Below, piece after piece: positions 51,583 to 59,957 of a stretch of DNA of 64,000 bases. Every line of letters starts with the position of its first letter. Positions within the stretch are counted from its first letter, which is position 1. The DNA is taken from NCBI GenBank assembly GCA_033283165.1, contig JAWMQL010000003.1, positions 744,001 through 808,000 of the forward strand, read 5' to 3'. Both the position numbers and the translations under genes were made by a program. Source of the stretch: JAWMQL01 sp033283165 (GTDB lineage Bacteria > Pseudomonadota > Gammaproteobacteria > Pseudomonadales > Halieaceae). The notes under the pieces were generated by a model. It saw nothing but the letters and a program-made list of their open reading frames with translations, had not been told where the DNA came from and did not search any database.

Positions 51583-53142
51583 TCAGCTGACACTTTTTCC
51601 CTGGCATTCCCAGAAAGGCTTCCGCAATTCCGTCTTAAGAACTTTCCCGGCGCCGGACAGGGGAAAAGGTTCGCTCCGAAAGCTGATGCTTCTCGGGCGC
51701 TTGTAGTTGGCGAGCACCGGCGCGGTGTGAGCCATGAGTTCTTCCTCCGAGGCTACAGTATCCGCTCGCAGTATGACAATGGCGTGCACGGCCTCACCCC
51801 ACTTTGCGTGCGGTATACCGATCACCGACACCGCCTCTACCGCCGGGTGAGTGGAAAGCGCATTCTCCACCTCCGCTGAGAACACGTTCTCACCTCCGGT
51901 CACGATCATGTCCTTGAGCCGGTCGACAATAAAGACAAAGCCGTCGTCGTCACGGTAAGCCCCATCGCCCGTACGAACCCAGCCATCAGTCAGTGTGGCC
52001 TCTGTTTGCTGCGGATTATTCCAATATCCCAGCATGGATCCGGGGGAGCGCGCGACGATTTCGCCCACCTGCCCATTGGGCAGGTCCCTCCCCTCTTCGT
52101 CGCAAATCCGTATCTCGACACCCAGCGCGGCTCGCCCCGCGGAACGCAATTTTCCGGCATGGCGGCCATCCAGAACATGGTTTTTGGCGGCCATCATAGT
52201 GATGATTGGCGCCATTTCCGTCTGTCCGTAACCCTGGATCCAGTCGATATCCGGCAAGCACTCCAGCAGTTGCCGCATGAGGCCCTCCGGCATCGGCGAG
52301 GCGCCGTATACCACCATGCGCAGGCTGGAGAGACTGGCAGGATCAAAGTCCGCGTGAGCGAGCAGCATTCCCAGCATGGTGGGCACCATCAGTGTGTGGG
52401 TAACACCGTGCTGCTTGATCAGCTTCACAATGGAAGCAGGATCGAATGTGGGCTGGAACACGTGGCAACAGGCGCCCGCGGTAGCCGCGCCCGAAAATGC
52501 GCCATCGGCAAGGTGAAACATGGGCCCGGCATGCAGATACACATCGCCGGAGAGGAAAGTCGTAGACTGGGCGACGCTGATATTGTTGAACCACAGCGCC
52601 TGGTGCGACAGCATGACACCCTTCGGGAACCCGGTCGTACCGCCTGTGTAGAATAAGCCTGCCAGGTCATCTCCGCAGCGACTCGCGTCTTCGCAGGGCT
52701 CCGCAGACGCGATCAGGGCTTCGTAATCGAGCGAGCCGGAAGGGGTTTGGTTCTCCCCGATAAAGACCACCTGGGAGAGCTCAAGTTCACCGATTATCTC
52801 GGGCAGCATGGGGGCAAATACGTCATCAATGAACAGGACCTGCGCCCCGGAGTCCTTCAACGCATAGGCGTTCTCGGGTGCTGACCAACGGGTGTTCAGG
52901 GGAACCACAGCAGCACCCGCCCACCAGCAGGCAAAGTAGTACTCGAGGTATCGGTCACTGTTGAGCGCCAGGATAGCCACCCTGTCCCCGGGGACGATAT
53001 CGCAGCGACGTATGGCAGCCGCGAGGCGCGCCACGCGTTCCTGCATCTCGGCCCAAGTGCGTGTCCGGCCCAGGTGTCTTGTCGCCGCGGCATTGGGTAT
53101 GGCCAGCGCATTACTTTTCAGAAACTGTGTCAGCGCATACAT
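51583..53142 (-). CDS. Acyl-CoA synthetase (AMP-binding family)
   Basis: This 519-residue adenylate-forming ligase has the P-loop-like LFYTGGTTGFPKGVMLSHQA (about residues 185-204), A5 GYGQTEMAP, A7-A8 VRTGDGAYRDDDGFVFIVDR followed by LKDMIVTGGENVF, and the C-terminal catalytic Lys in PLSGAGKVLKTEL. It activates a carboxylic acid to its CoA thioester. The chain length cannot be read off. It is in the same orientation as the alpha/beta-hydrolase and peptidase genes but separated by 72 bp. Confidence 0.92.
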   Translation of the reverse strand: MYALTQFLKSNALAIPNAAATRHLGRTRTWAEMQERVARLAAAIRRCDIVPGDRVAILALNSDRYLEYYFACWWAGAAVVPLNTRWSAPENAYALKDSGAQVLFIDDVFAPMLPEIIGELELSQVVFIGENQTPSGSLDYEALIASAEPCEDASRCGDDLAGLFYTGGTTGFPKGVMLSHQALWFNNISVAQSTTFLSGDVYLHAGPMFHLADGAFSGAATAGACCHVFQPTFDPASIVKLIKQHGVTHTLMVPTMLGMLLAHADFDPASLSSLRMVVYGASPMPEGLMRQLLECLPDIDWIQGYGQTEMAPIITMMAAKNHVLDGRHAGKLRSAGRAALGVEIRICDEEGRDLPNGQVGEIVARSPGSMLGYWNNPQQTEATLTDGWVRTGDGAYRDDDGFVFIVDRLKDMIVTGGENVFSAEVENALSTHPAVEAVSVIGIPHAKWGEAVHAIVILRADTVASEEELMAHTAPVLANYKRPRSISFRSEPFPLSGAGKVLKTELRKPFWECQGKSVS

Positions 53143-53214
53143 CGGTTTGTCCGTTGTTTAATCGGTTATTGCTCTACAGAGAAAAGATCATTGACGCCGC
53201 CAGTGCCGGATATC

Positions 53215-53928
53215 TCATGATGTTTCGGCTGGATCACGGCCGAGTCCAGTTAGAAACCGCTGTAATAGTGAATTGAAATCCCCGGGTACATCCAGCATCA
53301 GGAAGTGACTCACCTCAGGAAGCATGACGAACTTTGTCCTATCATTGAAGCCGCGGATTGTTTCCTGCACCTCGTCCGTCCATACAGTATTCTGGGCGTA
53401 GACGGCCAGCAATGGCACCTCGATACTGTCGTTGTAGGCAGTATCCGGATGGGACATCTCCGTAAAGAAGCTGCGCACCACATACCTGCGGGCATGCTTC
53501 ATCGAAGCATTGACCTTCTCCACGCCCCAAGCGGGGGTTTGCTCGCCGGTGAATCTGTCCACCTCGGCGGCCTCCATCACCGCATTGATGGCTTGCGCAT
53601 ACAGTTTCATGGAATAGCGAATATCTCCCGGCGCGGATGACTGGCCGTAACCGGGAAGATCCAGCAGCAGCACACGACCGGTCGCAGCAAGCGCGGGTAC
53701 CTGGAGTTCCCAGAAAGTCAGGTCGCAGCCACCCCCGTGCACAAGCAGTGTGACGGGACCGCGGTTGCCCACCACCTTGTAGTGGATGGACAACCCGTCC
53801 AGGGTCGCGTACTGCGAGGGTGCTTGCGCGATCAAGTCGCCTCCAGCCCCCGGTGCAGCCTGCACCGGGATCTGGACAAAAACAGCAAGCCACAGCAGAA
53901 AGCAGCGCGCCATCCTCAGGGATCTCAT
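53215..53928 (-). CDS. Secreted alpha/beta-hydrolase lacking the nucleophile segment
   Basis: The 237-residue product has a signal peptide (LRMARCFLLWLAVFVQIPVQ) and the N-terminal hydrolase strands with the oxyanion motif LLVHGGGCDLTFWELQVPAL. The LLLDLPGYGQSSAP strand and EAAEVDRF helix follow. Here the family normally has V-x-G-H-S-x-G-G with the nucleophile Ser and about 60 residues of cap. Instead the sequence passes directly, in frame after residue 126 (near 53550), to TGEQTPAWGVEKV. The C-terminal part is normal, with LLAVYAQNTVWTDEVQE and a His in MLPEVSHFLMLDVPG. The protein therefore cannot be a normal serine hydrolase. It overlaps the DUF885 gene by 4 bp. Confidence 0.85.
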   Translation of the reverse strand: MRSLRMARCFLLWLAVFVQIPVQAAPGAGGDLIAQAPSQYATLDGLSIHYKVVGNRGPVTLLVHGGGCDLTFWELQVPALAATGRVLLLDLPGYGQSSAPGDIRYSMKLYAQAINAVMEAAEVDRFTGEQTPAWGVEKVNASMKHARRYVVRSFFTEMSHPDTAYNDSIEVPLLAVYAQNTVWTDEVQETIRGFNDRTKFVMLPEVSHFLMLDVPGDFNSLLQRFLTGLGRDPAETS

Positions 53929-55727
53929 TGCTGCATGAACCAGTCTACGTGTTGCTCCAGCAAGGGCAGGGGCATGGCGCCGCTACCGACGGTCGCGGTA
54001 TGGAATTTCTTGATGTCGAAGTCCTCGCCCAGCCTGGCCTCTTCGGCCTTGCGGATTTCCCTGATCTTCTCAAGACCCAGTTTGTAGGCGAGCGATTGGG
54101 CCGGCAAGTCAGTGGCGTAGCGCAATGTTTCGGTGGCCACCTCCTCCTCGCTGGAGAAGGTATTTTCCATCATGTACTCCCGCGCTCTTTCCAGTGACCA
54201 ACCCTGGTAGTTCATGCCCGTGTCGACCACCAGGCGGTTGGTGATAAAGGCATTGAAAAGTAGCCAGCCATAGCGGTCGTAGGGGTCTTCCATAATGCCC
54301 ATTTCATTGGCGAGACTGGCGGCATAATTGGCCCAGCCCTCGGTAAAGGCCGCATACATCATCCCGGTTTGCTTGCGAAACTCGGAAAAGTTCTCGTTCT
54401 CCCGCTGCAGGGCGATATGAAAGTGATGCCCGGGCACCAGTTCGTGATAGATCAGCGCGCCGGTCCATACCATGGGGCGGCTCTCCAGTTTGGAACCATT
54501 GAAGCGGTAGTAGCCCCTGGGATCACTGGGTGTCGGCGCCTGGTAGAAGCCGAAAGTCATTCCCGGCTCTGCCGCAGCATCAAGGCGTTTGACGCCGTAG
54601 GTGGCCTTGGGCAGCACGGCAAAGTAATCCGGGATATGCGGCTCGATACGCTTGATATAACCCATGTAGCGCGCGGCCACTTCCTCGGGCGTTTTGGCAA
54701 AGAGACGGGGATCAGCGCGCATCCGGTCGTGGAATGCCTGCTGGCTACCCTCGAAACCCAGTTCATCCCGGATGGCTGCCATCCCCGCCTGTATCTCGGC
54801 CATGTAGGCGAGGCCACGCCGGTGGATTTCCGCAGGGTCGAGGTCCATGGTGGTCTCCTTGCGGATGAAGAAGCGGTAGGCTGCGTCGCCATCGGGGTAT
54901 TGCCCGAGGCCCACCGCTTCCGGCGCTCGGGTGGCATAGTCACTCCCCTGGTAGGCGAGCAGGGCGTCCAGCGCCGGCTTAATACGATCGTTTACAGCCA
55001 GGGCGATTCCCTCACGCAGTCGGGTCCTCTGCGATTCCTCAAGGTTGGCCAGGCGGTTCTCGTCCATGGCTGTCACGCTGGCAATGGTCTGGCCAATACC
55101 AGAGATGGCCGTGTGCGCGCCCGGCAGGGCCGCCTTCGGAAGCAGAATACCGCGCTTCTCCTGGCCTTTGAGACGCGTCAGGTCGTCATCCAGGTAGCGA
55201 CCCACGTCCTGAAGCAGCGCCAGGTACAGGTCGATATCTTCTTCGCTCGCCAGAGGGGCATTGGCGAGTGTGGCTGGCACGACCGTGCTAAAGGTGATTC
55301 CGACCGCATAGGGCGTGACATTAAACTTGTGCCAGAAGAATCTCTCGCCCTCCACCGCCTGTTCAAGTTGCCCCTTGAACATGGCGTAGGTCATCTGCCC
55401 GTCGTGCGACAGGGTAGCGGGGTCAATCGTGGCGAGTTTGTCCAGCAGGGCCTTGGCCGTGTTCGCCATCTTCTGCGCGCCAGCGACCGAGTTATCCGGC
55501 AGTGCAGTCACCCGCATCCCTGACATCATCTGCAGGTAGGGTTGCTCCCTGACCAGCTCAGCCATGTAGGTATCCGTCAGGGCCAGCAGTTCAGCGGCAG
55601 CGTCCCGTGTTTCCACTGCGCCATCTACCGGCGCTGGCGCAGCGTTCAGGGACCTTGTATCCCCCCCCTCGCTGCAGGCCGTTAAAAGAAGCACGGCTGC
55701 AGCCACGATTGGTGTTATCGATCTCAT
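53925..55727 (-). CDS. DUF885-family lipoprotein peptidase
   Basis: The product of about 600 residues starts at the ATG at 55727, giving MRSITPIVAAAVLLLTAC, a signal with the lipobox LTAC. DUF885 proteins carry a gluzincin-like zinc motif, here LIYHELVPGHHFHIALQREN, with the HE..PGHH core. They are periplasmic or membrane-anchored metallopeptidases. The gene overlaps the alpha/beta-hydrolase gene and follows the gamma-glutamyltransferase gene by 32 bp, in a minus-strand run of secreted hydrolases. Confidence 0.88.
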   Translation of the reverse strand: MRSITPIVAAAVLLLTACSEGGDTRSLNAAPAPVDGAVETRDAAAELLALTDTYMAELVREQPYLQMMSGMRVTALPDNSVAGAQKMANTAKALLDKLATIDPATLSHDGQMTYAMFKGQLEQAVEGERFFWHKFNVTPYAVGITFSTVVPATLANAPLASEEDIDLYLALLQDVGRYLDDDLTRLKGQEKRGILLPKAALPGAHTAISGIGQTIASVTAMDENRLANLEESQRTRLREGIALAVNDRIKPALDALLAYQGSDYATRAPEAVGLGQYPDGDAAYRFFIRKETTMDLDPAEIHRRGLAYMAEIQAGMAAIRDELGFEGSQQAFHDRMRADPRLFAKTPEEVAARYMGYIKRIEPHIPDYFAVLPKATYGVKRLDAAAEPGMTFGFYQAPTPSDPRGYYRFNGSKLESRPMVWTGALIYHELVPGHHFHIALQRENENFSEFRKQTGMMYAAFTEGWANYAASLANEMGIMEDPYDRYGWLLFNAFITNRLVVDTGMNYQGWSLERAREYMMENTFSSEEEVATETLRYATDLPAQSLAYKLGLEKIREIRKAEEARLGEDFDIKKFHTATVGSGAMPLPLLEQHVDWFMQQ

Positions 55728-55759
55728 ATACAGCTCTCGATGGCTAAACAATTCAGTTT

Positions 55760-57484
55760 CTACACGGCCATCGCCTGGGCGGTGCGGTGCGGATCGCCAC
55801 AGGCGTGGGCGGTGCCGTCCACAATATGCACCCCCTCAAAGGACCCATGCATCCAGTTGCGCGGATTCACCACATTCAAGGAGACACCGTCCTTGCCTTT
55901 GAGCGTGGAGATCAGTTGGTCACCCATATCCATCTCGATAAGCCGTCCCGGCATGCCCCAACTACCGCCAAAGCGCGGGCGGTTTACCGACGCCTCGATA
56001 CTCATGCCACAGTCGAGAATATTGGTGATGTTCTGCACCAGGCTTTCGTACAGGGAGACGCTGGGCGAACCACAGGCGATAACCGGTTTGCCAGCTTTCA
56101 ATACCATCAGCGGCACAATCCGTGAATTGAAGTGCGCGCCCCGCTCGGGCATGCCAGAAGAGTAGTGCACACCGGAGCCGCAGATGCTGGTGCCGTCAAT
56201 GAACAGTCCATTGGCCCAGGCCAGCGCCATGCAAGAGTGGAGCACGGTGGCGACATTGCCCTCGCCGTCCACTACCGACAGGTGATTGCTGCCGGTGGTC
56301 ACCCCTTCCATTGCCTCCAGGGGTAGATTGGCGGCGATTTTCAACACCTCTGCCGGCTTGCGCGGCGGATTCTTGAGGATTTTCTCGTAGCGACGCGCCG
56401 CCAGTTCCGGGTCCAGCCGCGCCTTCCAATGCTGCATCGGGCCTTTGTGATTCATCGCCAGGGTATCGGCCCAGACCTCGTCGATGGCCTTGAACATCAG
56501 GTAACAGGTCTCGGGGCTCTCGGAGGCCGGGCCCAGCTTGCCGATATCGGCGTGCTGCAGGATCTGTAGCACCGCTGCCACGTCGGTCGCGCCGAAATCG
56601 GGCGGCGGGGAGGCCAGCAAGTCATAGTCACGATACTGGCCGCGGGCCGGCTCGTCCCAGAACGCCTCGTAGCGGGCGAAGTCCTCCGGCGTAATGCTGC
56701 CACCCTCGGCCTGGATCAACTTCGAGAAGCGCTCGGCAAAATCGCCGTGGTAAAAGTAGTCCTTACCCTCCTCCGACAGGCGCTCCAGCAGATCGGCATA
56801 GCGCTTCTGGTAGAGTTTCTCGCCAGGCTGAACGATGCGCTTGCCCGGCATAAAGATTTCCCGGCCCTGCCCGGACCTGGCAATATGCCCGAGTTCCGCA
56901 AACATCTCGCCAAACAGGAATGGATGCACTTCGAAACCCTCGCGGGCATAGTGGATCGCCGGCGCCATCACCCGTTTGCGCGACAGCGCGCCGAAGCGGT
57001 CGTGCGCGCCCTGCCAGCCTGCCCAGTAGCCGGGCACGCAGACATAGTTCGCGGTCCTCATTTCCTCAGCCATTTTGGCCAGGTCCAGATCCGGGCAATT
57101 GAGCGGTCGCGCGTTGGTCCCATTGAGGTAATAGTTCTTCCCGGTGGCGGCTTCGTGATAGAGCATCGAAAAGACACCGGTAATGGTGGTCATGTGGGGC
57201 TCGACGACCGTCTGCATCAGGGCCGCGGCACAGACGGCATCAACCGCATTGCCGCCGGCCCTGATCGCGTCCACCGCGGCCCTGGTCGCCAGCGGATGGG
57301 TGGAGACCGCGACACCCCGCTTCCCGGACACGCCAGTTTTCTCCCCCATAAAGCGCGCCTGCTGGATCAGGGATTCACGCTCGCGGTCCGGGGCGGGTTG
57401 CCAGCGTTGCTCCGTCCCTCTGGCAAGCAGGGGGCTAGCGGCGGTAAGTGCGGCAGCGCCGAGAAAGGTGCGTCGTTGCATCAT
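55760..57484 (-). CDS. Gamma-glutamyltransferase family protein 1
   Basis: The 574-residue product has a Tat-like signal (MQRRTFLGAAALTAASPLLA). The GGT core includes GVAVSTHPLATRAAVDAIRA, GGNAVDAVCAAALMQTVVEP and the autoprocessing site. The expected catalytic Thr at the start of the small subunit (T-T-H-x-S-V-V-D) is Ser here: G-S399-N-H401-L-S-V-V-D. The rest of the small subunit (VATVLHSCMALAWANGLFID, CGSPSVS) is typical. GGTs are Ntn-hydrolases cleaving gamma-glutamyl bonds in the periplasm. A Ser nucleophile is possible in Ntn enzymes, but activity is untested. It lies between the S9 peptidase and DUF885 genes. Confidence 0.88.
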   Translation of the reverse strand: MMQRRTFLGAAALTAASPLLARGTEQRWQPAPDRERESLIQQARFMGEKTGVSGKRGVAVSTHPLATRAAVDAIRAGGNAVDAVCAAALMQTVVEPHMTTITGVFSMLYHEAATGKNYYLNGTNARPLNCPDLDLAKMAEEMRTANYVCVPGYWAGWQGAHDRFGALSRKRVMAPAIHYAREGFEVHPFLFGEMFAELGHIARSGQGREIFMPGKRIVQPGEKLYQKRYADLLERLSEEGKDYFYHGDFAERFSKLIQAEGGSITPEDFARYEAFWDEPARGQYRDYDLLASPPPDFGATDVAAVLQILQHADIGKLGPASESPETCYLMFKAIDEVWADTLAMNHKGPMQHWKARLDPELAARRYEKILKNPPRKPAEVLKIAANLPLEAMEGVTTGSNHLSVVDGEGNVATVLHSCMALAWANGLFIDGTSICGSGVHYSSGMPERGAHFNSRIVPLMVLKAGKPVIACGSPSVSLYESLVQNITNILDCGMSIEASVNRPRFGGSWGMPGRLIEMDMGDQLISTLKGKDGVSLNVVNPRNWMHGSFEGVHIVDGTAHACGDPHRTAQAMAV

Positions 57485-57504
57485 AAGAGCCTCAAGCTGT
57501 CTGT

Positions 57505-59937
57505 TTACATGGTTGCACCCTGGCCAACGTGAAACGGTTCCGCCGCGGGCGGCACCGCCTTGAGCAGGTGTTCGACGAAATAGTCCATGCGGCGCTGAAT
57601 GAAATACCCTTCCCCAAAAAAATTGTGGGTTCGGTTGGGCATGTACAGCAGGTCGTAGTGTTTATTGGCCCTCGTCAGCGCGTCCACGAGGCGCATGGCC
57701 TGGTTTTGCGGTACGTTTTCGTCCATATCGCCATAAGCGATCATCAGTTTACCGCGGAGATTGGCGGCGAGCGCGGTGATATCCAGCCGGTTCCAGTTAC
57801 CGGGCTTTTCGGAAGGCGAGCCGCGGTATGCACTGCCGTCCGCGTAAGTGGGAACACCGGTAAACAACTCAAACCCCGGGTACGTCGCTGAGTAGTCGTA
57901 TACCCCGGCACTTGAGACCGCGACCTGGTAGAAGTCCGGGCGCTGCAGCATCGCCTGGGCAGAGAAGGTGCCGCCCCAGGAGTGGCCGTAAATACCCACA
58001 CGATCGAGGTCCATCTCCGGTTGCTGCTCGGCCAGTTGCTCAATGGCGGCGATGTGATCTTCGATAGCCACCCGGGTGAATTCGGTGTAACCGGCATCAT
58101 CGAAGGCCTTGCTTCGCAGGGGCGTACCACGACCGTCGGTGGTCACCACCGCAAAGCCCAGCCGGGCCAGGGCTGCCTGGTTGGAAGCCGCCGAGGCTCG
58201 TACCGCCTCGACAAAATTGCGTGGCGCCACGCTGATCTGGGGCCCACCATAGGCCGCATCCAGCACCGGGTGCTTGTCACCATCGAGCTTTTTTAATGGC
58301 GCCCAGTAGACGGTGTAGAGATCAGTCTTCCCATCTGCAGCCTTGACCGCACGGCGGACCGGCGGCTTCCAGCCGGCGGCGAGAAGCGCGCTGACATCCG
58401 CGCGCTCCAGTGTCGCGACAAGGCGTCCGTCCCGGGTGGAGCGCAACGCCGTTACCGGCGGTTCGTCGACAGTTGACCAGGTATCAATAAACACCCCGGA
58501 TTCAGGGCGAATCAGCGCTGGTGCAGCAGGTACACCGAAAAGCACGGACATCATCAACACCGGGTCCGGCGGGAAGTGGTGATCGGCATTCTCTGCGGTC
58601 AACAGCACCGGATCGCCACCCTCCAGGGGGACCCGGTACAGATGACGGAAATAGGGATCTCGTCCTGGCTCGCGCCCGCCGCCGGTAAAATACACCTGGC
58701 GTTCCGCCTCGTCGACGTAGTGAATATCCTGCACCAGCCAGTCGCCACCAGTGATCGCGTGCCTGAGCTCACCGGACTGGGCATCGTAGAGGTAGAGGTG
58801 CCCCCAGCCGCTGCGCTCGGAGAACCAGATCACCTCGGCGCCGTCTCCCAGGATACGGACATTGGGCCGATTGTACTCCGCAGAGTTGAGTTTGATTCTG
58901 GTGGGACTCGATTCGTCGATCACGGTGATGACTTTCCCGGTTGCCAGGTCTGCCCGCAGCAAGGTCACCTGCTTGCTGCCGATGCTCCTGCCCAACAGGA
59001 ACGCCTGCCCCCTGGAGGTGCTCCAGTCGAGGATATGGCCCCCCAACCCGCCGGTCACCATACCCTCCGGCAGGGCCAGTTCGACATGCCTTCCGGTATC
59101 GAGATCCCAGAGATGCAGCTCCTGCACGGGCATTTCCGCCTTGGCATCACCCGTGAAGGGCTGGCGTACCTCGTGGACCACGGGGCGCAGGCTGCCATCG
59201 CTTGGCACCCACTCCACGAAGGGATTGACCCTGACCTTGCGTTCGTCCATGCGCGGCACGAGCAGGTAGCGGCTGTCCGGCGAAAACTGCGCAGCGAACG
59301 GGGGGAACGCCAGTCCGTGCTTCTTGATCTGGATGGTCAGCAGGCTGGTGTCCGGCATCTTGCCATAGGCATAGTAGGGCTCACCGTCGCTGGTCAGGGA
59401 CCGTTCCTCACCAGAGCCCAGGTCTACCAGGAATAGATTGTGGTCGCGGCTCAGCACTGCATATTGGCCGTTTGGTGACACCAGCCTGCCGGCGGCCGGC
59501 GCCTCGAGGGCTTGCGCGCTACACTGCGGTGTGCTGCCCAAAGTGCAGGTGACCTTCCTGGTGTCGTAAACCGCGATGAACGTTTCGAGGTTGTCGTCCA
59601 GCGCCGGGGCATGAACATCTGAGAGCCCCACGCCCTCACCCAGCGTTTTACCGAACGCGAGATTCAGCGCCGCGTGATCGAAGGCTGGGCGCTTGTCGCC
59701 ACCCGGCAGTTCCACGCGCACAAACTCCGGCCCCTCGTCACCACTGCGCTGAAACCAAAATCCCGAGCCATCCGCCAGCCAGTGCGGCCGCAGCTCGAAA
59801 TTCTTGATCATGTCGCCGGCATTGCTCTCGAGCAACTGCTCCGCCGCGGCGTAGTCTGCGGCAGTAATCGCAGCGTCGGCGCTGACACCGAGCGGCACAG
59901 CCAGGATGAGACATCCTGCAATCAGCGCTCGGCGCAT
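57505..59937 (-). CDS. S9 prolyl oligopeptidase/DPP IV-like serine peptidase
   Basis: The product of about 810 residues starts at the ATG at 59937 (MRRALIAGCLILAVPLGVSA, signal peptide; GGGAGG Shine-Dalgarno). An N-terminal beta-propeller of DPP IV type is followed by an alpha/beta-hydrolase domain with nucleophile Ser in GIYGHSWGGTFSAQAML (near residue 650), Asp in AYGDMDENVPQNQAM and His in MPNRTHNFFGEGY. It trims dipeptides or oligopeptides in the periplasm. It is preceded by a second GGT gene (20-bp gap) and followed by the first, so peptide salvage is the likely process. Confidence 0.93.
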   Translation of the reverse strand: MRRALIAGCLILAVPLGVSADAAITAADYAAAEQLLESNAGDMIKNFELRPHWLADGSGFWFQRSGDEGPEFVRVELPGGDKRPAFDHAALNLAFGKTLGEGVGLSDVHAPALDDNLETFIAVYDTRKVTCTLGSTPQCSAQALEAPAAGRLVSPNGQYAVLSRDHNLFLVDLGSGEERSLTSDGEPYYAYGKMPDTSLLTIQIKKHGLAFPPFAAQFSPDSRYLLVPRMDERKVRVNPFVEWVPSDGSLRPVVHEVRQPFTGDAKAEMPVQELHLWDLDTGRHVELALPEGMVTGGLGGHILDWSTSRGQAFLLGRSIGSKQVTLLRADLATGKVITVIDESSPTRIKLNSAEYNRPNVRILGDGAEVIWFSERSGWGHLYLYDAQSGELRHAITGGDWLVQDIHYVDEAERQVYFTGGGREPGRDPYFRHLYRVPLEGGDPVLLTAENADHHFPPDPVLMMSVLFGVPAAPALIRPESGVFIDTWSTVDEPPVTALRSTRDGRLVATLERADVSALLAAGWKPPVRRAVKAADGKTDLYTVYWAPLKKLDGDKHPVLDAAYGGPQISVAPRNFVEAVRASAASNQAALARLGFAVVTTDGRGTPLRSKAFDDAGYTEFTRVAIEDHIAAIEQLAEQQPEMDLDRVGIYGHSWGGTFSAQAMLQRPDFYQVAVSSAGVYDYSATYPGFELFTGVPTYADGSAYRGSPSEKPGNWNRLDITALAANLRGKLMIAYGDMDENVPQNQAMRLVDALTRANKHYDLLYMPNRTHNFFGEGYFIQRRMDYFVEHLLKAVPPAAEPFHVGQGATM

Positions 59938-59957
59938 ATCAACCTCCCGTCGGTGCA

